A DNA stretch of 64,000 nt, from contig JADWOT020000001.1 of the NCBI GenBank assembly GCA_036345935.2, positions 25,825,232-25,889,231 of the forward strand, written 5' to 3'. A program made the translations under genes and the position numbers. The stretch comes from Taenia hydatigena (taxonomy: Eukaryota > Platyhelminthes > Cestoda > Cyclophyllidea > Taeniidae). Below are positions 14,501-25,574 of the stretch, piece after piece. Numbering within the stretch: the stretch's first letter is position 1; every line of letters starts with the position of its first letter. Under the pieces are notes generated by a model. The model did not search any database, was not told where the DNA came from, and saw only the letters and a list, made by a program, of their open reading frames with translations.

Positions 14501-15700
14501 TGATCCTTCGGATGGAACCAATATACACAATTTAGTGATACAATGCATAAAATGTTGTTGGTGGATTAACAAGGTAATACTAAGTCCATGAACGTTAATA
14601 GGGCAGGCTTTTGCACAATGCTCTTACCCAACTGAGTTTCGGGTGAGCCGTTGTGGTTGACCCAGACAAATGAGCCGAAGTGCGTCAAATGGTGGGTTTA
14701 GAGAAGCTTCTAAGAAAGTCACATTGAAACAAAATTACTCCACTGGCTATGTAGTTCAACCATGAATTTTCTTTGCCGTGAGCTTAATCCTATTAAGTAC
14801 GAACGGAGTAACATCTGCAGGACTTCATTGGAGGGATAAAGACCATGCAAATTTGTAGAGATATGTAGGTGATGGGAACCCAGTGCCTTGTCGGCTCTAG
14901 GTCCCACAGGCATCCAACATGCAGTAGTTGCAATTCGACCAAAAGTTGTAATATTTAAAGTTGCAGCAACCAAAATCTCGAAGATTGGAACACGACTTAA
15001 GCAGCCTTTGAATATAATGTCTATCACTGATCATTTGGGAGGGCGAGGTGAGTGAGGAGGAAAGGTGTCTGTAGTCAATCTTAACCATTTAATCGCTTTA
15101 TGTGCAAATTAGGTTGAGAGAAAAGGCTTCCTGACCACTTGCACAATAAAACCTGCAGACGGGTATTCTGTAGCTTAAGGATATAAGGGATTGTAGTGAG
15201 CGCACCACCATGGCGTGTTAATGCAGACGAAATCAGCCAGAATTGTGTAACACGGATGCGGACGATATGTGGCTTAAAAGAAAGCGGTGATACATGCCAT
15301 GCTCTCAGAGATGTGGTCTTATTACTGCATGCGGCATCACCTAGTTGTGTGATCCTCCCTATCGTGGCTGCTATTGTGGCTGCCTAGCCTATGCAAATTA
15401 ACGCCACTGAATTGTTTGTCGCTTTTCGCGAAAATCCATGCCAAGATGAAGGAGATTAAAGGCTCTATTAGTAAAATTCTGTCACCATTATTAAACAGGC
15501 GATTGCAAGGAATTTTAAAGAAAACTTGAGCTTTCGCATTCTGCATAAATAAAGCCTTTTCGCTCCCCAATAATAACATACCTGAAGGTTGGAGTTGAGT
15601 CCACCCACGCAACCCATCACGGATTACGCAATGTGAGCACAACACGCGTGCATTCTAGGTCAACACCATGGCGGCCCATAGGCTCAGTCGAGTGTGGATT
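11580..15700. other. Non-genic stretch upstream of gene 1
   Basis: No exon with domain support was seen. Weak members of the dispersed block found in the first 5 kb occur near 12010-12080, 12560-12770 and 14640-14840 (TGGATCAGA-type core followed by an AACTTC-like run). ORFs here are at most about 100 codons and not conserved elsewhere in the window. The last few hundred bases presumably hold upstream regulatory DNA of gene 1, but only the TATA box is recognisable. Confidence 0.4.
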
Positions 15701-15705
15701 AATGC

Positions 15706-15712
15706 TATAAAA
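15706..15712 (+). promoter_or_regulatory. TATA box of gene 1
   Basis: TATAAAA lies 32 bases before the ATG at 15745. Gene 3 has TATAAA at the same 32-base distance from its ATG. The shared spacing in two paralogues supports a real core promoter and implies a very short 5' untranslated leader. Confidence 0.6.
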
Positions 15713-15744
15713 GCGTTGTAATTTGTGAGGACAAACCATTCACC

Positions 15745-16569
15745 ATGCTGAAGACGGTTCTTCAATTCAGCCTCGTGGCATTGTTGACCACCCTGTGGGC
15801 TGTGGGTGGCGATGCAGCCTGTGGTATGTTCTTCTCAAATATTTCACGCTGATAATTGTGTGAATGGGAGTTTGAAAAACAGTACAACTTGCTTTATTTG
15901 TCAGTCTCCTTCATTGCCTTCACGCGTCATTCTAAGTATTCACACATTTCGCAGCATTCTTAAGCCCATTCACTGTTGGCATTACAAGATGCATGAAAAG
16001 TTACCATTATAGTTGCTATGTTTTCATAAAATTGTGACTCTGGCATAACATAGGTTATCAGCTGCAATGAGGTCTACTGATTATTACCCAATGTGGCACA
16101 CGCACTGCTCAATCCGACTGGATGAGGGAATGCTTCTGCGTCCTTACACTGGTTTCATGATGTTGGTTGCAAGTAGTGGGCATTTCTGTGACTAAATTTA
16201 AAGCAAACGTTAACGCATTTCCTCACTAATGTATCTCTCTTGCTTTTCTTAAAGCAGCATTGACAAATAAGCCAAAGTCCACAGTATCCAAATTTCCGTC
16301 TGGCTTCTATTGGAGCGACATCGGTCCATACTCTGTTACGTTGAGTTGGAATATTGACTCGTTGGGTGCATGGTACGCAGGCATAATTAAGCTCACTCTG
16401 ACGGCATCTTCTTGCAATTTCGAGGAGACAGTGTCTACGTACTACTCACATGGCGGCCTAACTTTTGGAAACCTGCAGCCAAATACGGACTACGAGGTGA
16501 TTTTGACAGTGCTAAAAATATCTAAAGGCCGTAAAACCTACTTCGATGTTGTCAGAACAGCGTCCGAAG
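15745..16569 (+). CDS. Gene 1: secreted single-Fn3 protein, EG95/TSOL18-like (3' end unresolved)
   Basis: Two exons can be supported. Exon 1 (15745-15823, 79 bases) starts at ATG and codes a signal peptide: MLKTVLQ, then a hydrophobic run (FSLVALLTTLWAV), then GGDA before a Cys; it ends at donor G|GTATGT in phase 1. Exon 2 (about 16258-16569, 312 bases; acceptor TTAAAGCAG) is phase 1 at both ends and ends at G|GTAAGC. It codes one Fn3 domain: the strand B Trp is in VTLSWN, and the strand E-F signature is LTFGNLQPNTDYEV. The product is expected to be secreted or surface-bound. By family knowledge this resembles the taeniid oncosphere antigens EG95, TSOL18 and TSOL16, whose third exon is a short C-terminal, often hydrophobic, piece. 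I could not identify that exon securely; a weak candidate starts at 16882. No stop or frameshift is seen in the two exons. Confidence 0.72.
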
Positions 16570-16881
16570 GTAAGCTTGTGCACACAGTTTTAATGCACAA
16601 CTCCACGTTTTATTCCATTGTTGTACATTTAGTAGCAAGTCGTGAAAGCGGATTACAATTTTATTCTTATGTCTCAGCTAGCAATGTTTAATGCATCGCA
16701 CCTCATAGTCGCTTTGCATACATGTATTTCGCATTATCCCTAGCGACAGACACCGCTTTCACGTCCGACACACCTACCTAAAAGGAGCGTAAGTTAGTGC
16801 AAATATTTTAAAGTTTGTCGACCGCGAAAACCCTTGTGGCCAATCACTTGTCATCACCGAAATAATCTCTTTGCACTGTAG

Positions 16882-16961
16882 GCTGCTGCGGTAAAGAATG
16901 TGCGCCAGTCGACCATCACTTGCGCCTGCTTAACGACAATGTGACATTTCATATTCAATGA
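16882..16961 (+). CDS. Possible last exon of gene 1 (weak candidate)
   Basis: An acceptor (CTCTTTGCACTGTAG) precedes a phase-1 compatible reading that starts with Gly, continues CCGKECAPVDHH and stops at the TGA at 16959-16961. Joining it to exon 2 would give a protein of about 155 residues, near the usual size for single-Fn3 family members. Against it: the segment is hydrophilic and has no membrane anchor, and it lies at the edge of the old inverted repeat, so it may be chance. Confidence 0.2.
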
Positions 16962-19070
16962 CGCTGCAATCACAAACACAAGCTTCTCTTATGCTTGCTT
17001 CATTCCTCTCACTTTTGCTTAAATGGCAACTCGGTAATGGTCACCTCCTCAGTTGGTGGACGCATAATAGCTGGCATTCGGCTGGTTACAATTGGAAGCA
17101 ACCTCATGCGAAGGGGCTTAATACCTGCATACATGTTTATCTCTCACGCGACAATGAACGCATGACTGGGATATCTGCCTACTGTGCAAAAGAAAGGTGA
17201 ACTTAGCAGCGTATAGGCGGTCAAGTCATCAAGGGGTTTCGTTTGGCAAAGTTCGCGCATCCATGTCTTCTGAAAACACAAAAGCCGGTGGACCGAAATT
17301 GACCATAATTACTGCGCCACGTCTTAATAGTTCAAATAATTTTCTTTCTTACCTTCGCCATCGCTACAGATGAGTTGTTTCAAGGTGGTCGTGTTCCTAC
17401 CGAACCGCACCTAACACAGGATATCAATAAGGGGTGCTTGGAAACGAGATCATAACTTGATAAGATTGAAGCATCTGCCAAGTGATCACGTATAAGTGCT
17501 ACACCGGTGCGACCCACATAACACGGAAAGTATTAGATTGTGAAGGAATTCTCAGCGCTGCTGTACGCACTTTGAACCTGTTTCGGCCTTATATTACATG
17601 TCAAATTGCACCAAGAGCAGTAAAGCGTTACGAGTCATATGAATGGGGCCATTGCGTAAGGCATTTAAAATATTTATCGCTGTGCACAGCTTCAGAATGA
17701 GCCTGAATCGCTGATAAAATACGTCAACGTCTTAAGCCTTTTTCACTTAAATGAAACACAGATCTCAAATCACGAAGTCAACGCCGTGCACGTTTGCTTT
17801 GATGTAGAGGCATGACTAATAGCCACAGTGTAAGGAAACAGTAAGGCATTGCTACAAACCATACTGAGGGAGTCAAATTAGAGCATCAAACCTACCTGTT
17901 CAGAATCGTGACTTTTGCAGGCGCTTTAATACATGCGCATGCTGTGCACAACCTCGGTGTCTTCACACCAAGCAGGTCTCTAACTTGGGACCAGCACTTC
18001 CAACATTACTGCATTTATCAAGCCGCAAACAGATGGAGACGCATTATGATGCCCCATAAGTAAAAGAACTAATATTGGGAGTTTAACGACTTAGATGTCA
18101 CTGCATAACCCGCCTAGCATCTATGCGGTTGACATTGATCTTCCTTGTAAGAAGGAGCGCTGTCGCTGCTAGGCAGTCTTATTCATCTTGAGGAGATTAT
18201 GCCTATTGCGCTCGCAGATGCAAATTGTCCCAAAATAGACTCAAGGGCACTTGCCACTGCCAAACACTGGCCATTATCAGCCCACAATTTATTCCTGCTG
18301 ACTGAGGTAATGCTGCCGACTTAATGAATTTATTCAGATTCCCATAATGTTAATGGACCTGCCCCAAATTGAGGCTTGTCATTAACTGGAAATACAGAGA
18401 CTGCTTGGCCAGATCTGAAAGATTCCGTTTGAAAAGCTGACTGCATTTGGCACAACAATGTCGCATATGCTTGCATCATATTTCCATAAACTAGAAGGCA
18501 AAATGCACCGTCTCATTACCTTTTTACAATCAAAGCTTACTTCAGCAATAACAACCGATTTGTGAATGATAGGGGCAGCTTACCTTACATGACGCACAAC
18601 GAATAACCTTGCCTTGTCTGGCCTAGTGCAGTGTAAGCATAAAGGATGGCCAATTTGTGCTGGAAGGTAAAAGTGAATGTGCGATAAGTATCTGCAAGAT
18701 AAATTTGCCCCTGTACAAGCAATTCATCATCAGGGTTTGACCATTAAACCTCATCCATTAAGCTATGCTGGCGTTGTCAAGCAATGGCTACAGAGCAGCA
18801 ATTCAGTAGTGCTGTCATTCAGCTTTGATGTTATCAGTGCTGAGATGTTGGGTGATGAAGGAAGGTTACGTGTGGTGGAGTGGAGTCGTGACGGCAAATG
18901 TGCTTCCCACCTTTTCACAATGAAATGTAGACCCTGATTCAGGCATGCGGTTACACTTAGCTACAGAGCGTGGGATAGGCTATATGCTTGGAACATAAGG
19001 GAAGTGGAGGAGAGCGGCTAGATTGCGTGAAGCGGTGCATAGCAGAGCGATTAAGGGAGCATTCTTCAAA
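16885..19070 (+). repeat. Left arm of an old, diverged inverted repeat
   Basis: The arm pairs with the reverse complement of about 21090-23210. Matching landmarks include GTGCGCCAGTCG (16911) with CGACTGGCGCAC (near 23188); TGGTTACAATTGGAAGCAACCT (17082, opposite near 22990-23010); CCGCACCTAACAC (17404, opposite near 22700); and TTTGCCCCTGTACAAGCA (18704, opposite near 21480-21497). Identity by eye is 65-80% with indels, so it is much older than the main palindrome. Coding is not recognised in either arm. Confidence 0.65.
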
Positions 19071-21090
19071 GTTCTGCCTTGGAGGCCACAGTCGATAATA
19101 AGGACAACAAATTCGGTAAGTAGGCAAATGGTGACAACGAGGGCACCACCTGTTAACCACGAAATCTAGAAGGAATCGCATGGTCAAATGCGTGGTCTGG
19201 ACGCAAATCCTTGCCGCTGTTTGCCACTTGCGTACCACATGGAGAAAACTGACGGTGTAGGGTCGACTGCGATGGCAAGAGACAGCATTTGCCTCTCTTG
19301 GTCTAAAAGTGGATTACAGCCATGCAGCCTCAACTCGACTCCTTTCGGTCAACAGAGCCGTAGGGCGGTTAGCAATCCGTAGGACCAAGTCTCCTTCCTC
19401 CACCATCACTTTGTCAACATCACCAACGATGTCTGGCAACTGAAGCGGGTTCACATGTCACTCATTCAGACAACTCTACCGGGGCAGCGCAAACTGCGCT
19501 AGCTGTCGCCTGTCATCAATGATCATTGAGCCTCCTATCTACACATGCCCGCTGATTTTGCGACCGTAATCCAAAAGACTCATTCCCTCCTCCCCTCCTC
19601 TTCAATTGCATGGCTTTCTAACTCCTGTAGCTCGTCACGCCTACCAGTTCTCCCTCCACCCCGCAACTAGCCCACCACCTAACCACGTAAATTCTTGCCA
19701 GTCGGCTTAAAGCCTCAATCCGGACATTAAATTTAGCGGCTGAAATGGATGCACACAACAACGCTTATCGTTTGTTACAACCGCATTATTTTAAAAGAGA
19801 AAGCCAATCGCGTCCGCAATGCAATCCAAAAACCAAAAAAAAATAGGGAAAAGGAAATCACAAATGAAGAGATTGATTAAAACATAATCTTTGTCACGAG
19901 CTAATGACTGGACATAGTTTCCGTTGGAATTTAAAGGAAATGCAGGATTTCACCTTAAGTTCATTTGCCTTAGGGCACTGTCAAACGTCTAAAACAGGTA
20001 GGGCGAAAAATTTTCGGCGCTTTGCGCAAAAGGAAATATTTAGTCCATCATGATGAGGCATTTCACAATTTCATTAGATTTATTCGCCACCTTATTACGA
20101 CCGGATAAATAGGCTTTTTATAGGGAAAGAAGTGCGAGGAGTTTTTTAAATAGCTTTAAAAACATGTGTGTTATGCAGGTCAATGTTCAACAACATATCG
20201 GACAGTGGAAGAGGTCAGATCGAATACATTTGTAACTGCTGCTATTAGACGCAATCTACTTGGAATGTTTACATCTGAAGATACCTTCGCATCCAAGCTT
20301 ATAAGTGTGGAAGTTCGAGGTCAATGTAAGCCATCCTAATGCGGAATGTGGTGGGGTGGAATTCCCTTGCATAAGACGTGGACCAAAGTACCAGTCGGGA
20401 GAGTGAAAACCACTAAACAAGATCTTTTGAGTCGACTCAGTGTATTTGCGTTAAAATTTTCTAGGGTGGTGAGTACCAGGCACCGTGCTCCATGCATCAT
20501 TGCAGAAAATACACTAGCTGGGCTATACATGGACATAAATGCGTAGTTTAGCAAAGCATACTTGGCGTAAAAGACACCCACGATTTATTAAGACAGCCAC
20601 GTGCGCACAGCTTAAGCTCAGCTGTTTGCGTACTGCTCATAAAGCAATGGTGTAAATCATCTGTGCGCCACCCAGATGAACATTTGAAGTTACCACTACG
20701 CTTGGTGGACCCACATGTGCAGTTACCTCTGTGTGGTTAAGACATTATATGCTTGCTGAAGTGCATGCCTCATTCCAAGTAATAAACCTAACGACTCAAT
20801 TCACATAGTATAAAGTACAGCTTAAAATAGACTAGGCAATGTGAAGAATAAAATCTATTTATTACTATCATCTTCTACGAGGCGCTATATTGGTTTTTCC
20901 GAAGGCCGTGCACTCGATCAAGTAAGTCATTACTTGCAGCAATAAGCTTCAATAGCCATGGTGCAATGTCTGTCTAAAAAATAGCTTCCTATCAGGCCAA
21001 ACTTGTATCTATTAACAGCAAAACAAAATAAAATAACAAAACATAACAAAATAAATTCAAAGCGTTCACAAATACCTGCTGAGAAGAATC
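19070..21090. other. Spacer of the old inverted repeat
   Basis: No gene was found. Part of it (19690-19990) is an inverted relative of the insertion in R1a. The stretch 19500-19700 is richer in C and T than its surroundings. Confidence 0.4.
19690..19990 (-). mobile_element. Diverged relative of the R1a insertion
   Basis: It aligns with the reverse complement of about 6750-7020: GCTTAAAGCC, CAACAACGCTTATCGTTTGTTACAACCGCAT-like sequence (shown here only in part), AGAGAAAGCCAATCG and ATAATCTTTGTCAC occur in the same order. Identity is roughly 65-70%. Element boundaries are not clear. Confidence 0.4.
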
Positions 21091-23210
21091 GTGAGAATAT
21101 GAGCAGGAGCAATACTCTCCTGAATCGCTCTTTGGTGTGCACCACTTCACGCATTCCGTCTGCTCTCCTATACTCTTCGTCCATGTTCTACGCCAATGGC
21201 CTTTCCCATGCTTCGTAGCCAAGTGTATCTGCACGCTTGACTGAGGGTCTTCATGTAGGTGTGAGGAAGTGGGACGCAGAGTTGCCGTCACAATTGCATT
21301 GCAGCACATGTGGCCTTCCTTCAGCATGCAACACCTCAGTGCTGCTAGCATGGAAGCTGGATGGTAGCACTACTGAAATGCAGCATAGTAGCAGTTGCGT
21401 GTGGAATTCAGCACACAAGTTGACATTCTTAGCATTGCTGAATGGATGGGGTATAATGGTCACACTGTGAGGATGGATTGCTTGTACAGGGGCGAATTCG
21501 TCTTGCAGATACTTGTTGCTCATTCACTTTTACCTTTCAGCATAACTTGGTCATGCTTTTTGCTTACACAGATATAGTCCAGAGGGGAAAGGGCTTTAGT
21601 TGTACGCCATGTGAGGCAAGCTGCCCCTATCATTGACAAGTCGTTTGTTATTGCGGAAGTGAGGCTCAAGCTCTGGTGGCTCACTGTGGAAGGAGGGGTG
21701 ATGAGATGATGTATTTTGGTTTTCAGTTGATAGAGGCGTGATGCAAGCATATGCGACATGGGTATGCCAAGTGCAGTCAGCTTTGACCAAGCAGTCTCTA
21801 TATTTCCATCAAATGACAAGCCCTAATGTGGAGTAGATTCATTAACTTTTTGTAAAAATCCGAATAAACATGTAAAGTGGGCGGTATTATTGTGGCCGGC
21901 AGAAATGAATTGTATGCTGATGATGATCAGTGTTTGCCAGTGGCAAGTACGCTTGAAACTGTTTGAGGACTGTTTGCACCTGAGAGCGCAATAGGCATAA
22001 TCTCCTAAAGATGAAGCAGGCTGTATAGCAGTGACAGTGACCCTTCTTACAAAGAAGATGAATGCCAACTGCATGGAGACTAGGCGGGTCATGCAGTGAC
22101 ATCTGAGTTACTAAAATTCCATTACTAATTTTTTCCCAAAGACATCACATTGCGCCTTTATCTGGTTGTAGCCTGATGAATACAGTAGTTTTGGAGGTTT
22201 TGATGTGGGTAAGAGACCTGCTTGGTGTTGGAACACTGAGGTGGTGGACAGCATCTGTATGCCAAGGACCACATGCTTCTACGCCGAAGTAAACGTGCAC
22301 GGCATTGGGATGGATGTTTGTTTGCTAAAGACTTAGTGATTTGAGACCAATGCTTGATCCAGATGAAAAGGGCACAAGAATGTTCATGTCTGCTTGCGAC
22401 ACTTCGAACTCATTCTGAAGCAGTACACACAGACACGTACATCCATGTGCCTTATACAATGAGTGTCCCTCTGTTGACAGTGAGTGCCTCATTGTTCTTG
22501 GTGCAGTTTGACATGAAGTTCAAGACATGAGCAAGTTCAATGTGCGGATAGCAGCACTGAGAATTCCTTCACACTCTAACGCCTTGCATGTTACATGCGT
22601 CGCTTCGGTGTGACACTTCGACGTGGTCACTTGACGGATGCTTCAATCTTATCAATGTATGATCGCCTTTCTAAACATTCCTGGTGAATATCCAGTGTTA
22701 GGTGCGGACGGGTAGGAACACGGCTACCTCGAAACAATACATCTTTAGCAATGGTGAAAGTAAGAACAAAAGTTAATTCGATTAGCAAGACGTAGCGGAG
22801 TGAGGATGGTTAATCATGGACCACCGCTTCATCTATTTGCGGAGAATATCGGCGTGATGACTTCGCCACACAAAGCACTTTGGTGAATGGACATTTGCCT
22901 ACACGCTGCTAAGTCTCTCGTCTTTGCACACAGTGGCCAGCTATTCGAGTCATGCATTCATTGCAGTGTGAGAGGTAAGCTTGCATGCAGGTTGCTTACA
23001 ATTGTAACCAGCTGAATACCAGCTCTTAGGTGTTCAACAGCAGAGGAGGTGACCATTACCAAGACTTTATTATTGAAGCAAAGGTGGGAGGAGCTAATCA
23101 AGCACAAAAGAAGCTTGTGTTTGTGACGATAGAGTCATTGAATTTGAAATGTGACATTGTCGTTGAGCAGACAAGAATGATGGCCGACTGGCGCACATCG
23201 CCTAGCGCTA
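21090..23210 (-). repeat. Right arm of the old inverted repeat
   Basis: This is the partner of about 16885-19070. The innermost matching block includes TACGAAGCATGGGAAAGGCC (reverse strand near 21200-21220) against TACAGAGCGTGGGATAGGC (18963). Short ORFs on the minus strand here are not conserved in frame with the left arm, so no gene is called. Confidence 0.65.
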
Positions 23211-23259
23211 TAAACCTAATGAATCAAAGTCAATTTAAAGTGACGACTTGATAACTGAG

Positions 23260-24290
23260 TGCAGTGCCATTAGATCGCAAGCAAATGTGTCAATATTGCA
23301 TAGCATTTTTCGGCCCAAAATAATATTTTTGCACAAATCACTGCTGACTTTGCCAGCACTCGGTTTCATTTCCTTTCATTGCTACGGTTAAATGCACCAT
23401 CTTTGACAATTTTTGCACTTTGTTACCCATTCACTCCCTCTTTTATGTTGCCTTCTTAAACAAAGTACATCTCGACGATTGTACATCACAAAGCATGCCT
23501 GCACAGTATTCTTCGCCTACAAGCCTCGACGAGTTGTGCTGCCTCATACAGTATTGTGGAATGTGCTGATAGTTGGCGAGTATTTTCACTTAACCGCAGT
23601 GACAAGACGACGGGATTTAGTCGCCATGTCGACTATATAGTCAACACGTAGCAATGAAGCAATGTGAAAATCGATATAATTAGGTAGCATTTCGTTGCAC
23701 ATTAATAAATTTTAGCTGATGAATGCCAGTCAAGCAAAACGTCATGTTGGTAGCTACGCATGTGTCCAACACATAATATTGCCAGAGACAGGAACATTTG
23801 ATGTTGCGTGAGTTAGCATCATTAAATTTTACTTGCACTGCGTCTAATTTGGGGGTCAAGAACAATTACCCAAATGTCGCCGTCCAGAAATCACATAGCA
23901 GAAATAGCTTGAGAAGAACAACCTCTAGCTCGAGTGTGTCCACTGGTTAGCGTTCTCACTACGACTGCTCAAGCGACTTACATCGGATTCATGTTTGCAC
24001 GTCAGCACATGTTTGCGAGTCAAAAGCTGCAGGAAATGAGAAGAACAGTCCTTCCGTCAAAGAAGACTTCTCTTCATCATCAGCAGCAAGTTCACTGCTG
24101 TGCTTGAATAAATTCGTTCAGAATGGCAAGGCTATCACATGCTAGATTGGAGGCAAATTTGAATCACCACACTGGCTGCAACGTGGCAGTCATGAGGTGA
24201 GGTCATTGGCCTCACACAGGCAGACGGGCAGAGTGTGGAGTGCATAGCTGGGAATCTAAAAGAAACTACTCTTTTTGATGTCATTTAAGA
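23260..24290. other. Non-genic stretch between two repeats
   Basis: There is no match to other parts of the window that I could see, and no coding sequence beyond ORFs of 61-75 codons without recognisable motifs. Confidence 0.35.
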
Positions 24291-24339
24291 GTGCAAATGC
24301 TTTTTGCATAATAATGCGGAATAATAGGTTTAATGTTTA

Positions 24340-25574
24340 ATTATTATACATACTACTGTGCGTGCAGGCAAACTTTTTTGCTTAGGTAAGTTATGCTCTG
24401 CATCTGTTTACCGAACCGATGCTCTTAAACACCAAGATGAATGTAAACTGGCATGCCAAATTTGTCATGCAACGAACACTCAGCAGCATTTGAGCAGCAT
24501 CGCATTCAGTTTCAAAATTTTGCAGCAACAAATGTTGGGTGCTGAATGAAGTTGACGCTTAATGGAGTCCAGTTGTGGTAGCACATGCCACGTTCACTTA
24601 TTTGCTACGAAAAAACCCTTTTCTTAAACGCGTAAGCTCGTCTCTTTCGCATCGGAGGCAAGACCATGTGCTGGTGATATGAAGGTTTGATAGGTGAGAT
24701 GGGAGGCAGGGGACAGTAGTCGGAATGTGTGAAGACGTACTAAGCTAAGTGGTTATATAGAGGAAGGCCAGCAATAGGCAGGGAGGGCTGTATTAAACAG
24801 TTAAGGCATGCAAAAAAGGCAGGTACGCAAAGGTAACAAGGAAGACATTAACTACAATATCAGCCGTAAAATGATGCTGTTGATGGTCAGATGAAATGGC
24901 AGCGAACACAAATGTACCTGTGCGAGCGCGCAAATCTTTTTTGCGGACTCCGTTCTGTTATGTTCTTTGTTATCCATCGCATCTTCTCGCCTTTAACGTC
25001 TTTGATTAATGAGTGCAATTTCGCAAATGACCGCATCTACTGAAGTCACTCATTGCTGTTATTATCATAGGGAAACGTGAAGGCGCAAGGTTTCATTCAA
25101 GCATTGTGTAGTCGGAACAGCAACGCAAGAATGACACTGCTTTAGTTCTCTGTTTATTTGACCACGCAGAGGCTCTTGCATCAAATAATGATGTTACAGC
25201 GAGTGCCATCATAACCGATGCATTATTTGGTGTATAATAACAAGGATACCACCTCACATGCCCATATACATCAATGAACGCGATCATATTGACTCGATTT
25301 TGGAAAACAAACCATGACGTAAACTGGTTGGATCATGGATTATGACCTGTAGATATAGAGCTCCTCGTCTCATAGCAGGACGATATGGACGTCACTGAAA
25401 TCTGATAAACAAAACTAAAGACATTGACCTGTAATATATTTTGTTAAAGTGGTGCCATAAGATGCACAATACAAGGCAAGAATCATTAATATGAAAAATG
25501 CAAATGACAGAAATCATGTGCAAAATTATCAAAGGAGATTTTTTCGTTCTTTAAATTTCGGACCAAATTTTTAC
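24340..25574 (-). repeat. Unit A of a tandem pair at the outer edge of the palindrome
   Basis: It repeats, in direct orientation, at about 26975-28050 (unit B, inside the left arm). Shared landmarks: CAACGAACACTCAGCAGCATTTGAGCAGC (24470 and 27110; shown in part in the findings), CGCATCGGAGGCAAG (24648 and 27289), GATGATGCTGTTGATGGTCAG (24871 and 27513), AGGTTTCATTCAAGCAT (25088 and 27732), and CATTGACCTGTAATA (25422 and 27919). The offset is about 2.6 kb and identity about 80% by eye. The 25260-25340 part is kept in R1a (8340-8420) but lost from unit B. Confidence 0.7.

Noticed and set aside
20992..21351. A 119-codon minus-strand ORF in the right arm of the old inverted repeat
   Set aside because: The frame is not preserved in the left arm, and the hydrophobic tail derives from an A/T-rich run near 21010-21050.
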